Source: Streptomyces scabichelini
GTDB lineage: Bacteria; Actinomycetota; Actinomycetes; Streptomycetales; Streptomycetaceae
Direction: 5' to 3'
DNA: 33,374 nt
Assembly: GCF_011045015.1 (NCBI RefSeq)
Contig: NZ_JAAKZY010000113.1
Location: 1 to 33,374 of the forward strand
The notes beneath the pieces were generated by a model that ran no database searches, was not told the origin of the DNA, and was given only the letters and a program-made list of their open reading frames with translations. The translations under genes were made by a program, and so were the position numbers. Shown in pieces: positions 20,916 through 28,692 of this stretch. Positions within the stretch are counted from its first letter, which is position 1. Every line of letters starts with the position of its first letter.

Positions 20916-21860
20916 ATGGCCGCTCTCGGATGGCTCACTCCCCGTAGGCGCTCCGCCACCGCGCGGAGCGTGTTGGCAGGCGAGGCCTCGGCGGAGGCAG
21001 CGCGCAAGTCCTCCCAGGAACTGGAGGAGCTCGCGCACGAAGCCACGCCCGAAACCGCCGAGGAGGAACCGGAGTTCCCGGTCCTCGGCGACGACAAGGC
21101 CGCCGCCTTCTTCGACCTCGACAACACCGTGATGCAGGGCGCCGCGCTGTTCCACTTCGGCCGCGGCCTCTACAAACGGAAGTTCTTCGAGACCCGCGAC
21201 CTCTACCGGTTCGCCTGGCAGCAGGCCTGGTTCCGGCTGGCCGGCGTCGAGGACCCCGAGCACATGCAGGACGCGCGCGACTCCGCGCTGTCCATCGTGA
21301 AGGGCCACCGCGTCTCCGAGCTGATGTCGATCGGCGAGGAGATCTACGACGAGTACATGGCCGAGCGCATCTGGCCCGGCACCCGCGCCCTGGCCGAGGC
21401 CCACCTCGACGCGGGCCAGAAGGTGTGGCTCGTCACGGCCGCCCCGGTCGAGATCGCCACGGTGATCGCCCGCCGCCTGGGCCTGACCGGCGCGCTCGGC
21501 ACGGTCGCCGAGTCGGTCGAGGGCGTCTACACCGGCAAGCTCGTCGGCGAACCCCTGCACGGCCCCGCCAAGGCGGAGGCGGTACGCGCCCTGGCGGCGG
21601 CGGAGGGCCTGGACCTCGGCCGCTGCGCCGCGTACAGCGACTCCCACAACGACATCCCGATGCTCTCGCTCGTCGGGCACCCGTACGCGATCAACCCGGA
21701 CGCCAAGCTCCGCAAGCACGCCCGCACCCTCGACTGGCGCCTGCGCGACTACCGCACGGGCCGCAAGGCGGCGAAGGTCGGCATCCCCGCGGCGGCCGGC
21801 GTCGGCGCCGTGGCGGGCGGCACGGCGGCCGCGATCGCCCTGCACCGTCGCCGCCGCTGA
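20916..21860 (+). CDS. HAD-IB family (SerB-like) hydrolase with C-terminal hydrophobic segment
   Basis: A 314-residue HAD phosphatase. A charged N-terminal region (1-55) precedes motif I, AAFFDLDNTVMQGAAL (catalytic Asp67/Asp69). Motif II is WLVTAAP, and motif III is in LHGPAKAEAVRAL with YSDSHNDIPML (the metal-binding Asp). The family contains phosphoserine phosphatase and phospholipid/glycerol phosphate phosphatases. The extra N-terminus and a hydrophobic Gly/Ala segment near the end (GIPAAAGVGAVAGGTAAAIA, then HRRRR) suggest membrane association. In M. tuberculosis a similar gene (serB1) lies near the same haem and acyltransferase genes, as I recall. The start is probably leaderless. Confidence 0.9.
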   Translation: MAALGWLTPRRRSATARSVLAGEASAEAARKSSQELEELAHEATPETAEEEPEFPVLGDDKAAAFFDLDNTVMQGAALFHFGRGLYKRKFFETRDLYRFAWQQAWFRLAGVEDPEHMQDARDSALSIVKGHRVSELMSIGEEIYDEYMAERIWPGTRALAEAHLDAGQKVWLVTAAPVEIATVIARRLGLTGALGTVAESVEGVYTGKLVGEPLHGPAKAEAVRALAAAEGLDLGRCAAYSDSHNDIPMLSLVGHPYAINPDAKLRKHARTLDWRLRDYRTGRKAAKVGIPAAAGVGAVAGGTAAAIALHRRRR

Positions 21861-22197
21861 CACCCTCCGGGACGGATCAGACGTACGAACACGCGGGCAA
21901 TTCCCGTCTCCTGCCCCCGCAGCGCCCCCGCCAGTCCCGTTAACGGCACCCGGCCACAACACGCCCCGGGCTCGGACCGAACGCGACCCGATCCGGTCAA
22001 CAACCGGTCACCGTGCGGTACTTGATCAGGCGTCGATGCGTAACAGAAGAGACGTAATCGGCGATTTGAGCAACTGGGTGTAGCGCTGCCTGTACGAAGC
22101 GTTATTCTCCTCAGACGCATGACGGACCTCACACGTCGCTACGACGGGTGAATGTTCCGGTACTGCACGTGATGGAAGCTCTGCCTCTGGGAGTCCC
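21861..22197. other. bldN upstream region without a gene
   Basis: About 340 bp holding the bldN promoter. A possible ECF-type pair is CGTAAC (22039-22044) and CGATTT (22062-22067) with a 17-bp spacer. Inverted TCAC/GTGA half-sites occur at 22129-22132 and 22148-22151. BldD is known to repress bldN in S. coelicolor, but I cannot place a convincing 15-bp BldD box. No coding frame is supported. Confidence 0.4.
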
Positions 22198-22977
22198 GTG
22201 TACCCACACGTCGGGGTTGACGCCTCGGGCCTGGCTACGCTCCGCGCAACGGTCCTCGACCACCTGCGCGGTTTCGTCCCCACCGCGTACGCCGTCCCCG
22301 CCCTCGCTGTCTCCGCCGCGCCCGTCGGCCCGTGCTATGCACTGGCCGACGGCAGCGCGGCGGTGGGCAGACGGGGCCGCTCGAGCGCGTCGGCCACCAC
22401 CACCGCTCGCCGCCCGGCCGCGGACAGTGACAGCGCCCGGATGATGGACCTCGTGGAGCGCGCCCAGGCCGGCGAGGCCGAAGCCTTCGGGCGCCTGTAC
22501 GACCAGTACAGCGACACCGTGTACCGCTACATCTACTACCGCGTGGGGGGCAAGGCGACCGCGGAGGACCTCACGAGCGAGACCTTTCTGCGCGCCCTGC
22601 GCCGCATCGGCACCTTCACCTGGCAGGGCCGCGACTTCGGCGCCTGGCTGGTCACGATCGCCCGCAACCTCGTCGCCGACCACTTCAAGTCGAGCCGCTT
22701 CCGCCTGGAAGTGACCACCGGCGAGATGCTCGACGCCAACGAGGTCGAGCGCTCCCCCGAGGACTCCGTCCTGGAGTCCCTCTCGAACGCGGCGCTCCTG
22801 GACGCCGTGCGCCGCCTCAACCCGCAGCAGCAGGAGTGCGTGACCCTGCGCTTCCTCCAGGGTCTCTCGGTCGCCGAGACCGCCCGCGTGATGGGCAAGA
22901 ACGAGGGCGCCATCAAGACCCTCCAGTACCGGGCCGTGCGCACCCTGGCCCGGCTCCTGCCCGACGACGCCCGCTGA
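22198..22977 (+). CDS. bldN: Developmental ECF sigma factor BldN (pro-sigma)
   Basis: A 259-residue pro-sigma needed for aerial hyphae formation; it directs chaplin, rodlin and bldM transcription. The first 85 or so residues are the prosequence (YPHVGVDASGLATLRATV) removed by proteolysis in S. coelicolor. Sigma-2 starts at about residue 90 (AFGRLYDQYSDTVYRYIYY, DLTSETFLRALRRI, TWQGRDFGAWLVTIARN). Sigma-4 covers about 195-255 (LNPQQQECVTLRFLQGLSVA, GAIKTLQYRAVRTLARLL). GTG 22198 has CTGGGAG and matches the known N-terminus. Its anti-sigma gene follows 266 bp downstream with its own candidate BldN-type promoter. Confidence 0.97.
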   Translation: MYPHVGVDASGLATLRATVLDHLRGFVPTAYAVPALAVSAAPVGPCYALADGSAAVGRRGRSSASATTTARRPAADSDSARMMDLVERAQAGEAEAFGRLYDQYSDTVYRYIYYRVGGKATAEDLTSETFLRALRRIGTFTWQGRDFGAWLVTIARNLVADHFKSSRFRLEVTTGEMLDANEVERSPEDSVLESLSNAALLDAVRRLNPQQQECVTLRFLQGLSVAETARVMGKNEGAIKTLQYRAVRTLARLLPDDAR

Positions 22978-23085
22978 GAACCCGTACAGAATCCTCACTG
23001 ATCCCGTACGTCCCCCTACCCTCAGCGACGCTCAACTCACCCTCCGTTGCCGCCCGTTGGCTCCGTGGTCCGATCATCCGTCGTC

Positions 23086-23114
23086 CGTAACCCAAGTGCC
23101 GAGCCGCTCGTTGT
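23086..23114 (+). promoter_or_regulatory. Candidate sigma-BldN promoter for rsbN
   Basis: CGTAAC (23086-23091) and CGTTGT (23109-23114), 17 bp apart, lie 130 bp before the rsbN start. rsbN is known as a sigma-BldN target, and I recall the recognised sequences as GTAAC- and CGTT-like. It is an inference from pattern. Confidence 0.5.
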
Positions 23115-23243
23115 GCGGGATACAGGCTCCCTGTGGTCACACCCGGCCGTCTCCGATCACTCGATCGTGTGGATCTGGTCAGGGAGTGCAACCCTCAGGA
23201 CCCCCTGGGGAGTCGACCGTCATGACGAGAGGAGGTGCCGCCA

Positions 23244-24476
23244 GTGATCGCGAACGTATCGGCACACCGGCGGGCGAACGCCTTCGCCCAGGCCCTGGAG
23301 GAGCAGTCCGACCGGGGCACGGCGGCCGAGCAGTCCGAAGGGCCGGCCCCGGCCGCTGCGGACGAGTCCGAGCGGAACCGGATGCTGTCCCTGGCGACCG
23401 GCCTCGGCGAGCTGCCCAAGCCGGCGCTTGACCCCGAGGTCAAGGTCGTCCAGCGGGCCCAGCTGGTGGCCGCGATGGAGGCCATGCTGCTGGAGGGCAC
23501 GGCCGCGGGGGGCGAGGCGGTGGACCCTGCTGTCCCCGGGCAGAGATCCCAAGGAGGACGGGGCGCTCATCGGGCGACCAGCCTTGGGAAGTTGCGGCAG
23601 CGTCTCCCGAGGGGCCGGCTCTCCAAGGGGCTTGCCGCGGGTGGACTGACCGTCGGTGTGGCCGCGGGCGCCTTCAGTGGCGTCGCCGCCGCCAGTTCCG
23701 ACGCCCTGCCCGGCGACTCGCTCTACGGACTCAAGCGCGGCATGGAGGACCTCAAGCGGGGCATGGCCGACGACGACAGTGACCGCGGTCGGCTCTACCT
23801 CGACCAGGCCTCCACCCGGCTGAGCGAGGCGCGGCGGCTGGTGGAGCGCGACCGCTCCGGCGCTCTCGACCACGAGTCCATGGGCGAGATCCGCCGCGCG
23901 CTGTCCGGCATGCGGCACGACGCGGCGGAAGGCCACCGCCTGCTGCACCAGGCGTACGAGCGGGACGGATCGCTGGGCCCCATCCAGACCCTGTCCGCCT
24001 TCTCCCGGTCGCACCGCGACGCCTGGGGCGCGCTGCGCGACCGGCTGCCCGTGCAGCTCGGCGACGTCAGCCAGCAGGTCAGCTCGGTCTTCGACGCCAT
24101 AGACGAAGAGGTCGATCCGCTGCGCTCGCTGCTGCCGCAGCCTCCCTCGCGGGAGGGCACGAGCCGACAGCCGGACTCCGGCAAGGCATCCCCCGGCTCC
24201 TCCGACACGGACCGCCCGGCCGCCCCCAGCGCCACCCGCGGCTCCCCCGACGGCGACCGCTCCAGCAGCGGCCACCCGAAGCCGTCCACCTCGGACACCA
24301 AGGACGACGGCCTGCTCGGCGGCAACACGGGCGGCCTCCTGGACCCGCCCAAGGACGCCACCAGCACCGCCCCGTCCGACAAGACCACCCCACCGACCCA
24401 GCCCGACGTCACGGTCCCACCCCTGCTCCCGGGACTCCTCCCGGACCTGGGCATCGAGAACGAGGGCACGGATTAG
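23244..24476 (+). CDS. rsbN: Anti-sigma factor RsbN (DUF5667), membrane-anchored
   Basis: A 410-residue anti-sigma factor for BldN. The cytoplasmic N-terminus of about 120 residues begins IANVSAHRRANAFAQALEE and binds the sigma factor. One membrane segment is at about 129-150 (GLAAGGLTVGVAAGAFSGVA). The extracellular DUF5667 domain follows (ALPGDSLYGLKRGMEDLKRG, LYLDQASTRLSEARRLV, FDAIDEEVDPLRSLL), then a long Pro/Ser/Thr/Asp-rich wall-spanning tail. GTG 23244 is chosen because GGAGG ends 8 nt before it; the GTG at 23235 overlaps that ribosome binding site. It forms a feedback loop: BldN makes RsbN, which holds BldN inactive. Confidence 0.95.
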   Translation: MIANVSAHRRANAFAQALEEQSDRGTAAEQSEGPAPAAADESERNRMLSLATGLGELPKPALDPEVKVVQRAQLVAAMEAMLLEGTAAGGEAVDPAVPGQRSQGGRGAHRATSLGKLRQRLPRGRLSKGLAAGGLTVGVAAGAFSGVAAASSDALPGDSLYGLKRGMEDLKRGMADDDSDRGRLYLDQASTRLSEARRLVERDRSGALDHESMGEIRRALSGMRHDAAEGHRLLHQAYERDGSLGPIQTLSAFSRSHRDAWGALRDRLPVQLGDVSQQVSSVFDAIDEEVDPLRSLLPQPPSREGTSRQPDSGKASPGSSDTDRPAAPSATRGSPDGDRSSSGHPKPSTSDTKDDGLLGGNTGGLLDPPKDATSTAPSDKTTPPTQPDVTVPPLLPGLLPDLGIENEGTD

Positions 24477-24492
24477 TTTCCGCTTTCCGCTG

Positions 24493-24542
24493 ATACGTCG
24501 GTGGGGGCGCCCCTTGCGCAAGGGGCGCCCCCACCGACGTAT
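24493..24542. terminator. Perfect 50-bp palindrome, bidirectional terminator
   Basis: Two perfectly complementary 25-bp halves (24493-24517 and 24518-24542) meet with no loop beyond the central TGCGCA. It lies between the convergent rsbN and acyltransferase genes, 16 bp after one stop and 43 bp after the other. Confidence 0.9.
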
Positions 24543-24585
24543 GCAGGCTCCTTCGGCAGCCGTCAGACCACCCCGGTCGTGCCGC

Positions 24586-25635
24586 TCAGAAGAACACCGA
24601 CCTGCGCTGCACCAACAACTTGTACAGCGTGTGCTGGATCTGTTCCCTGACCTGGTCCGTCAAGTTGAACATCAGCATCGGGTCCTCGGCGGCCTCCGGC
24701 GGGTAGCCGTCCGTCGGGATCGGCTCGCCGAACTGGATGGTCCACTTCGTGGGGAGGGGGACCGCGCCCAGCGGGCCGAGCCACGGGAACGTCGGGGTGA
24801 TCGGGAAGTACGGGAAACCCAGCAGGCGCGCGAGCGTCTTGGCGTTGCCGATCATCGGGTAGATCTCCTCCGCTCCGACGATCGAGCAGGGGATGATCGG
24901 CGTGCCCTGCCGCAGAGCCGTGGACACGAAGCCGCCGCGGCCGAAGCGCTGGAGCTTGTAGCGGTCGCCGAACGGCTTGCCGATGCCCTTGAAGCCCTCC
25001 GGCATCACACCGACCAGCTCGCCGCGCTCCAGAAGCCGTTCGGCGTCCTCCGCGCACGCGAGCGTGTGACCGGCCTTGCGGGCCAGCTCGTTGACCACCG
25101 GCAGCATGAACACCAGGTCGGCGGCGAGGAGGCGGAGATGGCGGCCGTCGGGGTGGTTGTCGTGGACCGCGACCTGCATCATCAGCCCGTCCAGCGGCAG
25201 CGTCCCCGAGTGGTTGGAGACGATCAGCGCCCCGCCCTCGGACGGGATGTTCTCGACGCCCTTCACCTCGACGCGGAAGTACTTCTCATAGACCGGCCGC
25301 AGCATCGACATCAGGACCTGGTCGGTGAGCTCCTGGTCGTAACCGAAGTCGTCGACCTCGTAGTCACCCGTCAACCGCCGCCGCAGGAAGGCCAGACCAC
25401 CGGCGATCCGCCGGTCCCAGCCACCGCCCTGCCTCTCCGGCGAGGGTGCCGGCTCCTCACGCGTCACCGGAACATCATCCTGCAGAATCGTTCGGCCAGG
25501 CAGGGGCTGGACCTCACGAACCACTGTGGGCTCGCCCTTCAACCGGCTCCCCGCGCCCCGGCGCCGCGGCTGCCGATGCGCGGCGCTCCCACGGGACCGG
25601 TCGTCGTCGAACGGAATGACCTTGGCATCCGCCAT
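24586..25635 (-). CDS. 1-acyl-glycerol-3-phosphate acyltransferase family (PlsC-like) protein
   Basis: A 349-residue lipid acyltransferase-like protein. A basic, disordered N-terminus (1-85) is followed by a LPLAT domain: IVSNHSGTLPLDGLMM (catalytic His, with Asp 7 residues on rather than the classic HX4D), LVFMLPVVNELARKAG, VGVMPEGFKGIGKPFGDRYK (substrate-binding EG), and GTPIIPCSIVGAEEIYPMIG. It probably acylates a phospholipid or similar acceptor at the membrane. ATG 25635 is chosen although the frame is open well upstream inside the next gene. It follows the epimerase gene by 14 bp, so the two form an operon. M. tuberculosis has the same pair (Rv0501-Rv0502), from memory. Confidence 0.88.
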   Translation of the reverse strand: MADAKVIPFDDDRSRGSAAHRQPRRRGAGSRLKGEPTVVREVQPLPGRTILQDDVPVTREEPAPSPERQGGGWDRRIAGGLAFLRRRLTGDYEVDDFGYDQELTDQVLMSMLRPVYEKYFRVEVKGVENIPSEGGALIVSNHSGTLPLDGLMMQVAVHDNHPDGRHLRLLAADLVFMLPVVNELARKAGHTLACAEDAERLLERGELVGVMPEGFKGIGKPFGDRYKLQRFGRGGFVSTALRQGTPIIPCSIVGAEEIYPMIGNAKTLARLLGFPYFPITPTFPWLGPLGAVPLPTKWTIQFGEPIPTDGYPPEAAEDPMLMFNLTDQVREQIQHTLYKLLVQRRSVFF

Positions 25636-25649
25636 CGTTGATGCGCTCC

Positions 25650-26711
25650 TCAGTTGGCGCTCTGCGTCGGGGGGTGGCCACCGCTCAGGAGGGGCAGCGC
25701 GGCGATCCGGTCGACGGCCCCCGCAAGGGCCTCCGGCGGCAGGAGTCCGGGACCGCGGCTGCGCGCGAAGTCCGCGAAGGTCTCCACGGTCGTGTACTTC
25801 GGCCGATAACCCAGCGTCTCGCGCATCTGCTTGGTCGCCACGACCCGGCCATGGGTGAGCAGCCGCAGCTGCTCGGGCGAAAAGTCCGTCATACCCAGCG
25901 TACGCACTGCCGTGCCCACCCAGCTGACCGCGGGCAGCAGCAGCGGCACCGTGGGTCGGCCGAGCCTCCGCGCGCACTGCGAGAGCAGCAGCACGCCGTC
26001 GCCGGCGATGTTGAACGTCCCGCTGTTGAGCGTCCCGCGCTCCGGCTCGTGCGAGGCGATGCGCAGCACCTCGATCACGTCGTCCTCGTGGACGAACTGC
26101 AGCCGCGGATCGTAGCCGAGCACGGTCGGCAGCACGGGCAGCGAGAAGTACGAGGCCAGCGGCGAGTCCGCACTCGGTCCGAGGATGTTCGCGAACCGCA
26201 GCACGCACACGGCGACATCGGGCCTGCGCCGCGCGAAACCGCGTACGTACCCCTCGACCTCCACCGTGTCCTTCGCGAAGCCGCCACTGGGCAGCGACTT
26301 GGGCGGCGTCGTCTCCGTGAACACGGCCGGATCGCGCGGGGCCGACCCGTACACGTTCGTACTGGACTTCACGGCCAGCCGCTTGACCGTCGGGGACTTC
26401 TGGCAGGCGCCCAGCAGCTGCATGGTGCCGATGACGTTGGTCTCCTTGACCGAGGTCCGGCTGCCGCTGCCCAGTGGAGTGCCCGTCACGTCCATGTGCA
26501 CGACCGTGTCGACGGAGTACTCGGCGAGCAGGCGGGCGATCGTGGGCTGCCTTATGTCGGCCCGTACGAAATCGGCTCCGCCCAGGTGGTGCTCGGGAGG
26601 AACCGCGTCCACGGCGACCACCCGGTCCACCTCGGGGTCACGCTGGATCCGTCGTACGAACCGGCCCCCAAGCTGTCGGGCCACTCCGGTCACGAGCACG
26701 ACCTTCCCCAA
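25650..26711 (-). CDS. NAD-dependent epimerase/dehydratase-like SDR protein
   Basis: A 353-residue extended SDR-fold protein. The cofactor site is VVLVTGVARQLGGRFVRRI, then VVAVDAVPP and FVRADIRQPTIARLL. VKETNVIGTMQLLGACQ, SSTNVYGSAPRDPAVF and VLRFANILGPSADSPL follow. Where active SDRs have YxxxK the sequence reads GGFAKDTVEVEGY, so the catalytic Tyr and Lys are both missing at that place. It may bind NAD(P) without classic epimerase chemistry. Start TTG 26711 is chosen because orthologues begin with GKVVLVTG and GGAAGG lies about 10 nt upstream. It is operonic with the acyltransferase gene. Confidence 0.85.
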   Translation of the reverse strand: MGKVVLVTGVARQLGGRFVRRIQRDPEVDRVVAVDAVPPEHHLGGADFVRADIRQPTIARLLAEYSVDTVVHMDVTGTPLGSGSRTSVKETNVIGTMQLLGACQKSPTVKRLAVKSSTNVYGSAPRDPAVFTETTPPKSLPSGGFAKDTVEVEGYVRGFARRRPDVAVCVLRFANILGPSADSPLASYFSLPVLPTVLGYDPRLQFVHEDDVIEVLRIASHEPERGTLNSGTFNIAGDGVLLLSQCARRLGRPTVPLLLPAVSWVGTAVRTLGMTDFSPEQLRLLTHGRVVATKQMRETLGYRPKYTTVETFADFARSRGPGLLPPEALAGAVDRIAALPLLSGGHPPTQSAN

Positions 26712-27102
26712 GATCAGCGCCTTCCTTCCAGACCTGCGACGACATCCTGCTCGTACTCTGCACCCTGCTCGTGCTGTGCCGCGTTCCCCGTGAAGGCCCA
26801 CGTTAGCGGGTCGATGTTGCGCTGTGATGACCACTCGATGCATGAAGTCACGACGGACCCGGCGTACGACCAGACCAAGCCAACTGCCGGACAGGCGTAC
26901 GCACGGGTACCCCTCTCGCGGCGCTTTGACCGGGTTCCTGACCGGGTCTTGACCAGGTATGGCTGTGGCCCCCCACCGACTGGTGGGGGGCCACAGAGCG
27001 CCTGCCTGTCGCAGCACCCGCAACACCGTAGGCGTGGCCGTGGGGTATGTCCGCCGGGAAGGGTTCACGACCCGGCGGGTTCACAGCCCTACGACCTGCC
27101 GC
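26712..27102. other. 391-bp gap with tandem motif and hairpin
   Basis: It holds three tandem 11-12-bp units TGACCRGGT (26927-26960), the perfect hairpin at 26963-26996, and presumably the epimerase promoter. No supported coding frame was found; longer open frames here run antisense into the epimerase. Confidence 0.5.
26963..26996 (-). terminator. Hairpin after the bTHX-like gene
   Basis: A 15-bp perfect stem CTGTGGCCCCCCACC / GGTGGGGGGCCACAG with a 4-nt loop, about 107 bp downstream of the bTHX-like gene. It should separate that gene from the epimerase-acyltransferase operon. Confidence 0.75.
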
Positions 27103-27201
27103 CTACTTCTTGTTGCGACGCTGAACGCGCGTGCGCTTGAGCAGCTTGCGGTGCTTCTTCTTCGCCATCCGCTTGCGCCGCTTCTTAATAACAGAGCCCA
27201 C
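27103..27201 (-). CDS. 32-residue bTHX/AURKAIP1-COX24-type small ribosomal peptide
   Basis: Short GTG-started gene with the peptide GSVIKKRRKRMAKKKHRK, then LLKRTRVQRRNKK. This extremely basic sequence with the KKRRKRMxKKKHRKLLKRTR core matches the actinobacterial AURKAIP1/COX24 (bTHX-like) peptides that bind the small ribosomal subunit. GTG 27201 has GAGGG about 7 nt upstream. The same kind of gene lies beside the excisionase-like HTH gene in mycobacteria (Rv0500B next to Rv0500A). It falls below common ORF-length cutoffs and is easily missed. Confidence 0.92.
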   Translation of the reverse strand: MGSVIKKRRKRMAKKKHRKLLKRTRVQRRNKK

Positions 27202-27349
27202 GACTACCCTCGCTCACTTCTCGGACAACCCCCGCGACAGCGGGGACAATCACTCGGTGCGGGGCTGCATTGGGGCCCACACGACCTACGGGGGGCCAGC
27301 CTACCCCGACAGAGCTCCGAGCTTGTAATCGAGGTAACCCTGAGGAAAT

Positions 27350-27377
27350 CCGGGGGCGGCCTGAGAGCCGTCCCCGG
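27350..27377 (-). terminator. Hairpin after the excisionase-like HTH gene
   Basis: CCGGGGGCGGC / GCCGTCCCCGG, 10 of 11 paired with a 6-nt loop, lies 19-46 bp after the HTH gene stop. Confidence 0.6.
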
Positions 27378-27395
27378 CGTCCTCCGGGGTTGCCG

Positions 27396-27605
27396 TCAGG
27401 CAGTTTCCACCCCCACGTAAGACTCGCGAAGGTACTCGTGAACCGCTTGCTCCGGGACTCGGAAGGACCTTCCGACCCGGATCGCGGGCAGATGACCGCT
27501 GTGCACCAAGCGGTACACGGTCATCTTCGACACTCGCATCACCGAGGCGACTTCCGCCACGGTAAGGAACTGAACCTCGTTCAGAGGCCTCTCGCCAGCA
27601 GCCAT
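27396..27605 (-). CDS. Excisionase/MerR-like helix-turn-helix DNA-binding protein
   Basis: A 69-residue DNA-binding protein. The single winged HTH is FLTVAEVASVMRVSKMTVYR, then LVHSGHLPAIRVGRSFRVPE, the HTH_17/excisionase family fold. It resembles the S. coelicolor protein I recall as BdtA (SCO3328) and M. tuberculosis Rv0500A; it is related to but distinct from BldC. The role is presumably regulation or chromosome architecture rather than phage excision, since no integrase is nearby. ATG 27605 is chosen; AGGTG lies just upstream, and the longer frame is leader. A 25-bp palindrome lies 29-53 bp upstream, so autoregulation is plausible. Confidence 0.92.
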   Translation of the reverse strand: MAAGERPLNEVQFLTVAEVASVMRVSKMTVYRLVHSGHLPAIRVGRSFRVPEQAVHEYLRESYVGVETA

Positions 27606-27633
27606 GACACACCTGAACCTTCCGCACTCGACG

Positions 27634-27658
27634 GTCACCGGCTTCCCCTTCCGGTGAC
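27634..27658. promoter_or_regulatory. 25-bp palindrome before the HTH gene
   Basis: GTCACCGG (27634-27641) and CCGGTGAC (27651-27658) are perfect inverted copies around CTTCCCCTT. A TACATT hexamer (27690-27685, minus) could be the -10, placing the palindrome in the leader, where bound protein would block transcription. Confidence 0.55.
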
Positions 27659-27734
27659 ACTTCGTCGCTGCGTGCTCACTCCCCAATGTAGGGGCGGGTG
27701 ATGCGAGTGGGGAAGAGGGGGAGGCATCGGCCGC

Positions 27735-28550
27735 CTACTGTGACAGACACGCTCGATTGAGTACATAGCGAGTAAGCGGTCGGTAGTAATCGGACCGCAC
27801 AGCGTCATCAAGCGGAACGGCGACGGACACCCGCCCCTCGGCCTCTCCGACGAACAGCGCGGGATCGTCCGTATCCCCGAGACCGATGGTCTCGAACCCC
27901 AGCTGACCTGCCCCGCAGACCCAGCCGTGGTCTCCGATCACCAGTCCCGGGAGGGGCCCGCCGGCCTCCGCCGCGGCGGCCAGGGCGACCCGAATCGGGA
28001 GCGGAGAATGCGAGTGTGCGCCGGGCTCACAACCGGTGGTCCGGGCGCCCGGTTCGCGCACCAGCGCGACACCTTGTACGTAGTCAAGGTTGTACGTGCG
28101 TAGGCCGAACCGGGTCGTTATGTCGACAGAGCTACCCTTCGCGGGAGTGAGCACGGCACATCCCGCCGCCGACAGGGCGTCCGCGAGAGCGGCGTAGAAA
28201 CCGAGCAGACGGTGCGGGTGGCCGGTACCCAGGAGCACCGCGGAACGGTTACGGGCCGCCACCTGGAGACGCTCCGCGAAGGCATCAAGTGCCGCCAACG
28301 TCCGCTCAGGATCGATCACATCGTGGCCTGATGTGTGCCATGGGTCGGCTGAAACCCCGCATTTGTCCGCCATCAAAGCGATCAAATCCGGCTGTTTCCA
28401 CGTCCATTCAGGGTCAAGCCCGATCATCACGCGGGGATCGCGGGCCGCGAAGAGACGATAGCTCCGCAGACTCTCCTCACGCGAGGTCGCCACAGGCCCG
28501 GCCAACCGGGCGGCCAGCAGATGCGCACGCAACGCTCCAGCACTCAACAC
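27735..28550 (-). CDS. Conserved actinobacterial phosphatase-like protein
   Basis: A 271-residue cytoplasmic protein that I recall being annotated only as phosphatase in Streptomyces; the fold is not certain to me. Features are VMIGLDPEWTWKQPDLIALM, LLGTGHPHRLLGFYAALADA (His-rich loop), GCAVLTPAKGSSVD, VIGDHGWVCGAGQLGFETIG and DPALFVGEAEGRVSVAVPLD. The GxGH and GDHG motifs could bind metal or phosphate. Start GTG 28550 has no clear ribosome binding site, and a small palindrome abuts it. It precedes the HTH gene by 129 bp on the same strand. Function is not proven. Confidence 0.7.
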   Translation of the reverse strand: MLSAGALRAHLLAARLAGPVATSREESLRSYRLFAARDPRVMIGLDPEWTWKQPDLIALMADKCGVSADPWHTSGHDVIDPERTLAALDAFAERLQVAARNRSAVLLGTGHPHRLLGFYAALADALSAAGCAVLTPAKGSSVDITTRFGLRTYNLDYVQGVALVREPGARTTGCEPGAHSHSPLPIRVALAAAAEAGGPLPGLVIGDHGWVCGAGQLGFETIGLGDTDDPALFVGEAEGRVSVAVPLDDAVRSDYYRPLTRYVLNRACLSQ

Positions 28551-28565
28551 GCCAGCGATGCTGGC
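28551..28565. promoter_or_regulatory. GCCAGC-GAT-GCTGGC palindrome abutting a start codon
   Basis: A perfect 6-bp inverted repeat immediately upstream of GTG 28550. It could be an operator or a structure limiting initiation. Hexamer-like repeats (GTCGCT/GTCACT) follow at about 28628-28660. Confidence 0.35.
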
Positions 28566-28692
28566 GCATTTGCCACTGGCTCACGCCCAAAACCGCGGAA
28601 AGGCCGCACGGTCGGCCTAACGCCCGGTTGTCGCTGTCGCTGTCACCGGCGCTGTCACTGGTGTACCGCCGGGGGCCTGGCCGAAAGAACCC

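Noticed and set aside
21861..22197. BldD operator upstream of bldN
   Set aside because: Expected from the literature, but no 15-bp box fits well enough to place it.
26712..27068. Upstream extension of the epimerase gene
   Set aside because: Crosses the hairpin and tandem repeats and has no homologous sequence before GKVVLVTG.
27396..27605. Phage excisionase marking a prophage or integrative element
   Set aside because: No integrase, attachment repeat or phage gene in the window; the neighbours are conserved chromosomal genes.
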